From NCBI GenBank assembly GCA_964607865.1, contig CAZSLZ010000012.1, positions 1-37,738 of the forward strand: a DNA stretch of 37,738 nt, in the 5' to 3' direction. This stretch comes from CAZSLZ01 sp964607865. Its GTDB lineage: Bacteria > Vulcanimicrobiota > JAJTBE01 > CAZSLZ01. The notes beneath the pieces were generated by a model. It was given only the letters and a program-made list of their open reading frames with translations. It was not told the origin of the DNA and did no database searches. Below are positions 1-6,991 of the stretch, piece by piece (positions within the stretch are counted from its first letter, which is position 1; every line of letters starts with the position of its first letter). A program made the translations under genes and the position numbers.

Positions 1-173
1 ACCGGGTGACAGTCACAAAAAACTTTTTTGTTTTTTATTTTGTTTTAGTAAAGTAAGAAGAATTTTTTATGGGAAAATAAGATGTTTTGGGAAGAAAGGA
101 AAAAATGGAGATTTGTTAAAAAAGAAAAAAACAAAAAAACGATGAAATAAATAGGAGAGATCAGCATGTTGAT

Positions 174-776
174 TTGAAAAGTGCCACTGAAGATAAACTT
201 ATTCAGTTGGTTAAAGGGGGTAACGGGGACGCCTGGAAAAAACTTTATCGACTTTATTTTGGAAGAGTTCGCCGCGTGGTGGCATGGGACAAATGGAAAT
301 TCCGCCGGGCCGAAGTTGATGAAATTGTCCAGGAAGTCTTCATTGAATTATTGAAAGCTTTGCCAAATTTTAGAAGAGAAGCTTCTTTGGCTACATTTTT
401 AACCAGGTTGGCAAAGAATAAGTGTATTTCGGTTTTAAGAAGAAAAGGCGCCCAGAAAAGAGTTAAAGAGCAATATGGTTATGTGTTTGATGAAAAAAGA
501 ACCGACAGCGAGGATAAATGGATAACTGTGGAAGCAGAGATTGGAGATCCCCTGGAAGAAATTTTATTCGGTGAAGAATCATCAAATTTAATTAAGGCAA
601 TGAAAGAATTAACCCCGGAATGCCAGGACATCATAAAGTTGAGGTTCTTTAACCAGCTTGCTTATAAAGAGATCTGCGAAGTTCAGGATTTACCTCTCGG
701 AACGGTCTGTTCCCGGTTAAAACGTTGCCTGGGCAAATTAAGAAAAATTTACGAAAAGAATGTTAAAAAAACTTAA
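174..776 (+). CDS. ECF-type RNA polymerase sigma factor
   Basis: Directs RNA polymerase to a dedicated promoter set. The 200-residue protein has the two-domain ECF layout. Region 2 (about residues 20-95) includes the helix EVDEIVQEVFIELLKAL and the segment LATFLTRLAKNKCISVLRR. Region 4 (about residues 140-195) includes LTPECQDIIKLRFF and a helix-turn-helix ending LGTVCSRLKRCLGKLRK. The start is a TTG. The nearer ATG at 166 opens a three-codon frame that stops at 175-177, overlapping this TTG, and the GGAGAGA at 154-160 lies about 13 bases upstream, so initiation may be coupled to the mini-frame. The next gene is a membrane anti-sigma factor, the usual partner. The subfamily and target promoters are unknown. 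Confidence 0.9.
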   Translation: MKSATEDKLIQLVKGGNGDAWKKLYRLYFGRVRRVVAWDKWKFRRAEVDEIVQEVFIELLKALPNFRREASLATFLTRLAKNKCISVLRRKGAQKRVKEQYGYVFDEKRTDSEDKWITVEAEIGDPLEEILFGEESSNLIKAMKELTPECQDIIKLRFFNQLAYKEICEVQDLPLGTVCSRLKRCLGKLRKIYEKNVKKT

Positions 777-884
777 TAAAATAAGTGGAACTTAATTTCT
801 GTTTATAGCGACCCAATAGGTATGAACCGCCAGAATCGGCGTATTTACTAATAATAACAACAAGCAAATAGACGGGTGGATAAA

Positions 885-2324
885 ATGAGTTGTCAAAACG
901 AGAAAGTTTCCAGGAAAATGGTTCTTTATCTGGAAAAAAGCCTTTCAAGTGAAGAATATGGGGAGTTCTCCGAGCATCTTGCAAATTGCACCGAATGCAG
1001 AAAAGAATTGGAAAATTTGCAGGAAGCGGTAAAAATTATTGAAACAACATCGGTTTCAATAAAAAATAATTGGGTTCATCTTTCCACGGAAGAGATAATC
1101 TCTTTTCACGATAACCCCATGGAAATTGACGCCAATAAAAGAAAAAAAATATATGCCCATCTGAAATTATGTCCCCAGTGTTATGAAGAATACTTGTTAT
1201 ACATGGAATCACCGGTTATTGAAACAAACATTGTTCCTGATACTTCAATGTCTGAAATGTTAGTTCAGGAATATCGTAAAGTTTACAAGAAAAAACAGGA
1301 TGCAAGAAAGAAGGAATCCTTTCTCCCTTTTCCTGAGTTTATAAAGCGGTTTATGGGAGGAAAAAGCCCTGTTCCCAGGTTTGCTTATGCCACAATGGCA
1401 GTCCTTCTTGCAATTGTAATATTTGCAGGCATCCTCATGTCTCCCAGTTTTTATAATGTTCAGGTTGCCAATGACAACTCATACATTGTTCTGTCTGTTA
1501 CCGATAAAACGATGGCTGGCAGGGAAGATCTGGTTAAATACCTTCAGCTTTACGGGGTTCCAAGTAAAATTGACGGAGAAAATGTATTGGTGGCAAGCAA
1601 TGAAAGCGAAAAAGCCAATGGATTATTAAAACAATATACCGAAAGGAAGCTTCTGGCCCAGAAAAAACTGCAACAACCCAAGGAAAACTCGATTGACATT
1701 GCCGAATTTACACCCAGCCCAGCTGTTTCGAGCATTCCTGGTGGAGGGCAGGCGGAAAATATTTTACCTCCAGATTTAATTCAGGCATTGGAAAACACCC
1801 GGAATTATCCTCTGGGAACGGTGAGGGAAAATAAAAAGGGATCCGGCGGAGAAGAAATTATGTCAAACTACGCTTCTCTTACCGATGACAAGAAAGATTC
1901 CATCGATTTCGAATTGGGAAAAGGCCCGGTTATAACTGCGGTTTCTCTTACCGAGGAGCCTGCAGACCTTTTCAAGACGAAAGAAGTCGAAGAGGCAGAG
2001 CGTATTAAAAGCATCTATGGCACAGATATGGAAGAACGGGACAGGGCTGCCAGTAAAATAAGGGAAGATTTCAGGGGAAAATCCCGTAAGGTTCTAGCCC
2101 AACACACTGATATTTCAAAAGTTGATTTATATGTTACCGTCAACCCGGCTTTGACTAAAAATTCAGAAGGCCGGTATCCTATAAAGGCAGTGAAGATAAC
2201 CATCAGCCATGAATCGAATATTTCTGACGAAACCAGGCAGAAAATTATCGATGAGATTAAAAAAGAAATTAACTGGCAGAAGGATTGGGACGGGGAAGTC
2301 GGTTTTGCTTCGATAAAATACTAA
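885..2324 (+). CDS. Membrane anti-sigma factor with two zinc fingers and a FliF/YscJ-like outer region
   Basis: Probably holds the adjacent sigma factor inactive at the membrane until a signal is sensed outside. Two zf-HC2-type fingers (H-x3-C-x2-C) lie at H31/C35/C38 and H92/C96/C99. One transmembrane helix follows at about residues 166-187, so roughly 290 residues lie outside the cytoplasm. Residues about 195-255 (containing REDLVKYLQLYGVPSKIDG) and about 410-479 (containing PIKAVKITISHESNISDE) follow the pattern of ring-building motifs of FliF/YscJ proteins; this is pattern recognition, not a search. A low-complexity linker joins them. ATG 885 is preferred over GTG 876 because GGGTGG at 874-879 is then five bases upstream. 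A terminator follows. Confidence 0.8.
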   Translation: MSCQNEKVSRKMVLYLEKSLSSEEYGEFSEHLANCTECRKELENLQEAVKIIETTSVSIKNNWVHLSTEEIISFHDNPMEIDANKRKKIYAHLKLCPQCYEEYLLYMESPVIETNIVPDTSMSEMLVQEYRKVYKKKQDARKKESFLPFPEFIKRFMGGKSPVPRFAYATMAVLLAIVIFAGILMSPSFYNVQVANDNSYIVLSVTDKTMAGREDLVKYLQLYGVPSKIDGENVLVASNESEKANGLLKQYTERKLLAQKKLQQPKENSIDIAEFTPSPAVSSIPGGGQAENILPPDLIQALENTRNYPLGTVRENKKGSGGEEIMSNYASLTDDKKDSIDFELGKGPVITAVSLTEEPADLFKTKEVEEAERIKSIYGTDMEERDRAASKIREDFRGKSRKVLAQHTDISKVDLYVTVNPALTKNSEGRYPIKAVKITISHESNISDETRQKIIDEIKKEINWQKDWDGEVGFASIKY

Positions 2325-2346
2325 AATAATAGTTTAATCAAAACTT

Positions 2347-2368
2347 AAAAGAGGGTTCACCCTCTTTT
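2347..2368 (+). terminator. Rho-independent terminator after the sigma/anti-sigma pair
   Basis: A perfect 9-bp stem (AAAAGAGGG paired with CCCTCTTTT) with a TTCA loop lies 22 bases after the anti-sigma stop. It separates the regulatory pair from the oxidative-stress genes. Confidence 0.8.
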
Positions 2369-2554
2369 ATCGTTTCGGAAGGAGTTATTTGATAATATAA
2401 AAATATTTACATATACATCTCAATTTTTTTATACAGAAAACAATCTTTTCTAAATTATCCGGGAACAAAAATATATTACATTTTGTTAACTTAAAAGAAA
2501 TATATAATTTATCCTTGCTTTTTGAAGAGGCCAGGATGAGAGGAGATGTATCAG

Positions 2555-3082
2555 ATGAAAAGAGAAAATGAAGTTACAATGGGAGGCAAGCCTATTACAC
2601 TGGTTGGGGAACCGGTAAAAGTGGGAGAGAAAGCACCCGATTTTACTGCAGTGAATACTCAGCTCAAACCGGTAGATTTTTCATCATTTAAAGATAAATA
2701 TATCGTTTTATCTTCGGTCCCTTCTCTGGATACTTCAGTCTGTGCCAAACAGACACGGAAAATAAACCGGGAAGTTGACAGAATGAGTGAAGAAGCTATG
2801 ACTGTAACTGTCAGTATGGACCTGCCTTTTGCCCAGAAACGCTGGTGTAAGGAACACGATTTGGAAAATATAGTTACATTATCGGATCATAAAAAGGCTG
2901 AATTTGGAAATAAATACGGCCTTCTTATTGATGAACATCGCCTGTTGGCCCGGGCTGTTTTTATAATCGATAAAGACGGGGTTGTTCAATATAAGCAGTT
3001 AGTGCCCGAAATATCTAAAGAACCTGATTATGAAAAAGTTCTCGACAAACTTGGAGAAATTCTGGATTTAGCAAGAGCTTAA
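2555..3082 (+). CDS. tpx: Thiol peroxidase (Tpx, atypical 2-Cys peroxiredoxin)
   Basis: Reduces hydrogen and organic peroxides in the cytoplasm with electrons from thioredoxin or a similar donor. The family signature around the peroxidatic cysteine is present (VPSLDTSVCAKQTR, Cys63), and the resolving cysteine lies in DLPFAQKRWC (Cys98); both key residues are intact. Length is 175 residues, close to the usual 165-170. ATG 2555 is chosen over ATG 2546 because AGGAG at 2541-2545 is nine bases upstream of the former and abuts the latter. A TATAAT at 2503-2508 may be the -10 box, but no good -35 goes with it. It is the first gene of a run with superoxide reductase, ferritin and rubredoxin. Confidence 0.95.
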   Translation: MKRENEVTMGGKPITLVGEPVKVGEKAPDFTAVNTQLKPVDFSSFKDKYIVLSSVPSLDTSVCAKQTRKINREVDRMSEEAMTVTVSMDLPFAQKRWCKEHDLENIVTLSDHKKAEFGNKYGLLIDEHRLLARAVFIIDKDGVVQYKQLVPEISKEPDYEKVLDKLGEILDLARA

Positions 3083-3121
3083 TATTTCAGGTTAATATAT
3101 AGAATTGAAAGGAGTTTATTG

Positions 3122-3499
3122 ATGACCCAGAGACTGCAAATTTACAAATGTATCAAATGTGGAAACATAGTTGAAGTCCTCCACGAGGGGAAAGGCACAC
3201 TGGTATGCTGTGGAGAGGATATGCAATTAATGGAGGAAAAGACTGCAGAAATGAAAACAGAAAAGCATGTTCCTGTAGTTGAAAAAACAGAAAAGGGATT
3301 CAAAGTCACTGTGGGGAGCACTATTCATCCCATGGAAGAAAAGCATTATATTGAGTGGATCCAGATAATTTCCGACGGAAGGGCATGCCGGGCGTTTCTG
3401 AAGCCGGGAATGGAACCGGTGGAATTATTCTTTACCGACGCCAAGGAAGTAAAGGCAAGAGAATATTGTAATATTCACGGACTATGGAAAGGAGAATAG
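3122..3499 (+). CDS. Desulfoferrodoxin (superoxide reductase, 2Fe type)
   Basis: Reduces superoxide to hydrogen peroxide without making oxygen, the usual anaerobe strategy. Counting from ATG 3122, every ligand falls at the textbook position: the N-terminal desulforedoxin site C10, C13, C29, C30, and the catalytic iron site H49, H69, H75, H119 and C116, with E47 and K48 also present. This agreement decides the start; TTG 3119 lies one codon earlier. AAAGGAG at 3108-3114 is seven bases upstream. The peroxide it makes can go to the Tpx encoded 39 bases upstream, and rubredoxin, its known electron donor, is encoded nearby. Confidence 0.97.
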   Translation: MTQRLQIYKCIKCGNIVEVLHEGKGTLVCCGEDMQLMEEKTAEMKTEKHVPVVEKTEKGFKVTVGSTIHPMEEKHYIEWIQIISDGRACRAFLKPGMEPVELFFTDAKEVKAREYCNIHGLWKGE

Positions 3500-3503
3500 A
3501 ACC

Positions 3504-3992
3504 ATGATTAATGAGAAAATTCAAACAGCTTTTAACAAACAAATTAAGGAAGAATTGGATTCTGCATATATCTATTTATCAATGGCAGCCCAGATGGCCC
3601 ACGATGGGTGGGATGGAATGGCAAGTTGGTTTAAAAAACAAGCCAATGAAGAAACTGAACACGCCATGAAATTCTATCACCATATTGAAGAAAGGGACGG
3701 AAGGGTCGAGCTTCTTCAGATCGATAAACCAAAAAAAGAATGGGGGACACCTCTGGGGGCTTTCAAAGCTGCATATGAACATGAAAAATATATCACTTCT
3801 AAAATAAATGAACTCTATGAACTGGCAAAAAAGGAAAATGATTATCCAGCTCAACTCCTGCTGCATTGGTTTATTGATGAACAGGTTGAAGAAGAAGCAA
3901 ATACTTCAAAGATAGTTGACATGTTGGAAAAAGTCGGCGATGCAAAACATGGAATTTTCATGCTGGACGTTCAACTTGGAAAAAGAGAATAA
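3504..3992 (+). CDS. ftnA: Bacterial non-heme ferritin
   Basis: Oxidises and stores iron in a 24-subunit shell, limiting Fenton chemistry. The 162-residue protein has the four-helix ferritin fold with the complete ferroxidase ligand set at canonical positions: E17, Y24, E50, H53, E94, Q127 and E130. It begins four bases after the superoxide reductase stop, with GGAG at 3491-3494 serving as ribosome binding site, so the two are co-translated. Grouping with tpx, superoxide reductase and rubredoxin points to a shared oxidative-stress response. A strong hairpin follows. Confidence 0.97.
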   Translation: MINEKIQTAFNKQIKEELDSAYIYLSMAAQMAHDGWDGMASWFKKQANEETEHAMKFYHHIEERDGRVELLQIDKPKKEWGTPLGAFKAAYEHEKYITSKINELYELAKKENDYPAQLLLHWFIDEQVEEEANTSKIVDMLEKVGDAKHGIFMLDVQLGKRE

Positions 3993-4003
3993 ATACCGAC
4001 AAA

Positions 4004-4030
4004 AACAGGAGGATTTTAATGCCTCCTGTT
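4004..4030 (+). terminator. Hairpin after ferritin (terminator or attenuator)
   Basis: A perfect 9-bp stem (AACAGGAGG paired with CCTCCTGTT) with a 9-base loop is followed by TATTTCTT, a weak T tract. It lies between ferritin and rubredoxin and could attenuate rather than fully stop transcription into rubredoxin. The left arm also carries an AGGAGG-like sequence. Confidence 0.65.
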
Positions 4031-4070
4031 TATTTCTTAATATCATACCCAACTAGGAGGAAAACTGAAT

Positions 4071-4232
4071 ATGAAAAAATATGTATGCACAGCTTGCGGA
4101 TATGTTTACGACCCTGAACAGGGCGATCCTGACGGCGGAGTGGAACCGGGAACCGCTTTCGAAGATATTCCAGATGACTGGGTTTGCCCCATATGTGGAG
4201 TAGGAAAAGATATGTTCGAAGTTCAGGAATAA
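4071..4232 (+). CDS. Rubredoxin
   Basis: A 53-residue one-iron electron carrier of the cytoplasm, and the known donor to superoxide reductase. The two CxxC pairs that bind iron are C6/C9 (VCTACGYVYDP) and C39/C42 (WVCPICGVGKD), exactly the canonical spacing, with the conserved PDDWVCP segment. AGGAGG at 4055-4060 lies ten bases upstream of the ATG. It sits 78 bases after ferritin with a hairpin between, and is followed by a perfect terminator. It probably belongs functionally with the upstream oxidative-stress genes. Confidence 0.97.
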   Translation: MKKYVCTACGYVYDPEQGDPDGGVEPGTAFEDIPDDWVCPICGVGKDMFEVQE

Positions 4233-4247
4233 GAAATACAGCCAGAA

Positions 4248-4280
4248 CCAAAGAGGCTGTCTTAAAGACAGCCTCTTTGG
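4248..4280 (+). terminator. Strong terminator after rubredoxin; also left end of the repeat element
   Basis: A perfect stem of at least 14 bp (CCAAAGAGGCTGTC paired with GACAGCCTCTTTGG) is followed by TTTAT. Its sequence is repeated in inverted, imperfect form at 4537-4563, so this hairpin is also one end of a composite repeat. Confidence 0.85.
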
Positions 4281-4563
4281 TTTATATTGAACAATGATAA
4301 TTCTGTCATCGCGAGCGTCCGACAGGATGCTGGCGATCTCCGTACCACTCAGGTAAGTGGGTTTTGAACCAACCCGATCTAAATTAAGATTGCCATGTTT
4401 CCTTCTAAACCTCACAATGACGGGGTTTCAGTCAGTGAGCAGTATGAAGCTGGCTGAAGACAAAACTTGGCACAGACAGCCTGTTTCCCGGCTCCCAATG
4501 ACAAATTTCGGGTTCTTTCAGAAAAAATTTAAAAAAAGCCATCCTATTGGGATAGCCTCTTTG
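4250..4563. repeat. Composite repeat element A with hairpin ends
   Basis: This 392-base stretch without a gene is filled by an element related to one at 17478-17964. The outer ends are imperfect inverted repeats: AAAGAGGCTGTC at 4250-4261 and, on the other strand, AAAGAGGCTATC from 4551-4562 (11 of 12 identical), each inside a small hairpin. Inside is a GTCATCGCGAG...CTCACAATGAC unit at 4304-4424 containing GGTAAGTGGGTT, GAACCAACCC and GATTGCCATG. A more degraded unit follows to ATGACAAATTTCGGG (about 4498-4512). The unit resembles the widespread GTCATTGCGAG intergenic repeats. No coding capacity is seen, so it is MITE-like at most. Confidence 0.75.
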
Positions 4564-4624
4564 ATTTTAAAGGGAATATTGATGGTTGATCTAAATACAG
4601 AATTATCAAGCAGGAGGTGCCAAT

Positions 4625-5476
4625 ATGCATTTTAAATATATGTTTTTTCAATTTTTAATTTTATCTGTTTTTTCAGGTGTTTCTTTCGCCGATGATATAA
4701 AGATTGAAAAAGATATACCGTATTTTGGGGGCGAACGGGCGTTCGAGCACAGCAAGCTGGATATTTATTACCGGACTGATAAATCTCTCAAACCTGTAAT
4801 TGTTTTCTTTCACGGCGGAGGGTGGAAAAGCGGTGATAAGAGTATGTATGAAAAGCTGGGGAAAACTTTCGCTGCAAGAAATATCGTAACTGTTATTCCC
4901 GATTATGGGCTGTCCCCCGATGTGATTTATCCGGAAAATGTATATGATGTATCAGCTGCGCTCAAGTGGGTGAAAGATAATATTCAACAGTATGGTGGAG
5001 ACCCGAATTTAATTTTCCCCATGGGCCACTCCGCAGGGGCTCATCTGGTTGCCCTGGTGATGCTTGATCCAAAATACTTTACTGATGTCCATATGGTTAA
5101 CAAGGATATGGCAGGTGCCGTCTTGCTGAGTGGAGTATATGATCTTTCACCGGAAAGATTAAAAGGTGAGTTTCTTGACAACATGATCGAACAATCGTTT
5201 GGAAATGATAAGCAGGTTCGCAGTGAAGCTTCTCCTGTAAATCATGTAAGTTTTGATACTCCGGTTTTATATGTTCTTTATGCATCGCTGGATTATAAGA
5301 TACTGAAAGACCAGGCGGAAAGATTGTATAAAGGCCTGACCCGTGAGGGGGCTCCGGTTAAGAAGGCTGTTGTCAGGGGGCGGGGGCATGTTACCATTAT
5401 AAGCCGAGTTGGAAACCCCGGTGATAAAACCACCGAACTGATTGATGAATTTGTTAAATTCAGAAGTTATGATTAA
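4625..5476 (+). CDS. Exported alpha/beta-hydrolase (carboxylesterase-like)
   Basis: Probably an exported ester hydrolase; the substrate is unknown. An N-terminal signal peptide (MHFKYMFFQFLILSVFSGVSF, cleavage near residue 22) precedes a hydrolase fold of the esterase/lipase (BD-FAE-like) group. Visible motifs are the oxyanion-hole HGGGW (H63), the nucleophile elbow GHSAG (Ser136), a likely catalytic Asp223 in ASLDY and His255 in GRGH. Length (283) is normal. AGGAGG at 4611-4616 lies eight bases upstream of the ATG. The downstream nucleotidyltransferase starts four bases after its stop, so they share a transcript although their functions look unrelated. Confidence 0.85.
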   Translation: MHFKYMFFQFLILSVFSGVSFADDIKIEKDIPYFGGERAFEHSKLDIYYRTDKSLKPVIVFFHGGGWKSGDKSMYEKLGKTFAARNIVTVIPDYGLSPDVIYPENVYDVSAALKWVKDNIQQYGGDPNLIFPMGHSAGAHLVALVMLDPKYFTDVHMVNKDMAGAVLLSGVYDLSPERLKGEFLDNMIEQSFGNDKQVRSEASPVNHVSFDTPVLYVLYASLDYKILKDQAERLYKGLTREGAPVKKAVVRGRGHVTIISRVGNPGDKTTELIDEFVKFRSYD

Positions 5477-5479
5477 GAG

Positions 5480-6919
5480 ATGAATAAAATTGAAATAGAT
5501 AAAATAAGAAGCAGATTATTAAAAACAATTCCGTTTTTTGATGTATTGAAAGAAGTTGGTAAACGCAGTAAAATCTGGTTAGTGGGCGGAAGTTTAAGAA
5601 ATCTTTTGTTGGGAAGAGAAGTAACTGACTGGGATTTTATTGTTGAAGATAATCCCCGCGGTATTGCCAGAAAGATTGCAGAAAAAACCGGCTCTTCCTT
5701 TGTAGTTCTCGATGAATCATTTCAGATTTACCGGGTGGTTCCATCTGATATAAATACTTTTATGGATTTTACCATTTGCAGGGGGACTATTGAGGAAGAT
5801 TTAATGCAACGCGATTACACAGTAAATTCAATGGCAATGGATATGTTGGGTTTAGAATTGATTGATGTAACCGGCGGGCTGAATGATTTAGAAAAAAGAT
5901 TAATCAGGGTTGTAAAGGGTGAGAATCTGTTATCGGATCCCCTGAGGATTCTCAGGGCATATAGAATAAGTGCAAAATATGAATTCCAAATAGAGAATAA
6001 CACCAGAGGGTTATTAGGAAAATACGCCAGCAAACTGTCACAGACAGCTTCTGAGCGAAGCAGGGATGAGCTTTTAAAATTGTTTCAGGCCGATGATTCG
6101 GTAAAATATATAAGAATGATGTACCATGACGAAGTTTTGAAAGCATTTCTGCCGCATTTATATCAATTAGAGGGTATGTGTCAGAACAGGTTTCATAAAT
6201 ATGATGTATTGAACCACTCTTTTTATTGCCTGGAAGAATTGGAAACATTGATCAGAGAAAATTTTTCTGCAATAAATGTAAAACAGAGTGATTTGGAAAG
6301 TTATTTGAATTATGAATTATGTTTCGGGAGGCCCAGGTTGGCTGTTTTGAAATTTGCAACTCTGCTTCATGATATTGGGAAACCCGTTACCCGTAAAATA
6401 AAGGAGGGAAAGCTGTTTTATCTGGGCCATGAGTTGGAGGGAGCCAGAATATGGAGGCAGCTTGGGCGTGATTTAAGGTTATCTGTTAAGGAGATATTAT
6501 TTGGCAGCAAGGTCATTGAATTTCATCTGGTTCCCATATATATTCCTTTGAATGAAAAAAACAGATGCAGGGAATTATTGTATGATTTTTTTCAGAATGC
6601 ATCAGATGCAGCCCCTGGAGTTGTGCTGATGTCGTGGTGTGATGTTGAAGCTGGCAGGGGGGAAGCGCTTACAGAGAACATGGTAAGTGGACATCATGTT
6701 TTCAGCCGGGAAATTATTCAGATGTATTTTGACAATGATTCCATGGTCAATCCCCCAGTCTTTTTGAATGGAAAAGATGTAATGGAGCTGACCGGGTTTG
6801 AGTCAGGCAAAGTGATTGGAGAAATTTTGAAAGATATGAAAAAACAGATTGGACTGGGCAGAGTAAAAACAGTAGAAGAAGCTGAGGGATACATTAAGAA
6901 TAATTATTCAGGCAGTTAA
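5480..6919 (+). CDS. cca: CCA tRNA nucleotidyltransferase / poly(A) polymerase family, with HD domain
   Basis: Adds or repairs the 3' CCA of tRNA, or adds poly(A) to RNA; the sequence alone does not separate these. The nucleotidyltransferase head is intact: GGSLR (residues 36-40), the metal-binding pair in TDWDF (D50, D52), RDYTVN (110-115), and the SDPLRILRAYR and ERSRDELLKL motifs. An HD domain follows (LLHDIGKP, H296/D297), so it is a class II enzyme with an HD extension, 479 residues. The ATG starts four bases after the hydrolase stop with only a weak ribosome binding site (AAGAG), which suggests translational coupling. Confidence 0.9.
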   Translation: MNKIEIDKIRSRLLKTIPFFDVLKEVGKRSKIWLVGGSLRNLLLGREVTDWDFIVEDNPRGIARKIAEKTGSSFVVLDESFQIYRVVPSDINTFMDFTICRGTIEEDLMQRDYTVNSMAMDMLGLELIDVTGGLNDLEKRLIRVVKGENLLSDPLRILRAYRISAKYEFQIENNTRGLLGKYASKLSQTASERSRDELLKLFQADDSVKYIRMMYHDEVLKAFLPHLYQLEGMCQNRFHKYDVLNHSFYCLEELETLIRENFSAINVKQSDLESYLNYELCFGRPRLAVLKFATLLHDIGKPVTRKIKEGKLFYLGHELEGARIWRQLGRDLRLSVKEILFGSKVIEFHLVPIYIPLNEKNRCRELLYDFFQNASDAAPGVVLMSWCDVEAGRGEALTENMVSGHHVFSREIIQMYFDNDSMVNPPVFLNGKDVMELTGFESGKVIGEILKDMKKQIGLGRVKTVEEAEGYIKNNYSGS

Positions 6920-6991
6920 TATCGAAGGACTTTTTGTTATTTATTAGAATCATTATTAAGGTTTTTTTATTTTATTAAATGGGAGGGCAAA

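Noticed and set aside
81..149. A 22-codon Lys-rich frame (MFWEERKKWRFVKK...) before the sigma gene as a leader peptide
   Set aside because: No ribosome binding site, the Lys codons follow simply from A-rich DNA, and there is no attenuator structure.
2485..2508. PerR/Fur-type operator or promoter before tpx
   Set aside because: TATAAT is present, but no acceptable -35 at 16-18 bases and no convincing inverted repeat.
4304..4424. CRISPR-like array from repeated units
   Set aside because: Units are long, divergent, palindromic-ended and only two or three in number, with no uniform spacers.
4357..4635. Plus-strand 92-codon frame over repeat element A
   Set aside because: Lies in the repeat and the leader of the hydrolase gene, with no homologue-like features.
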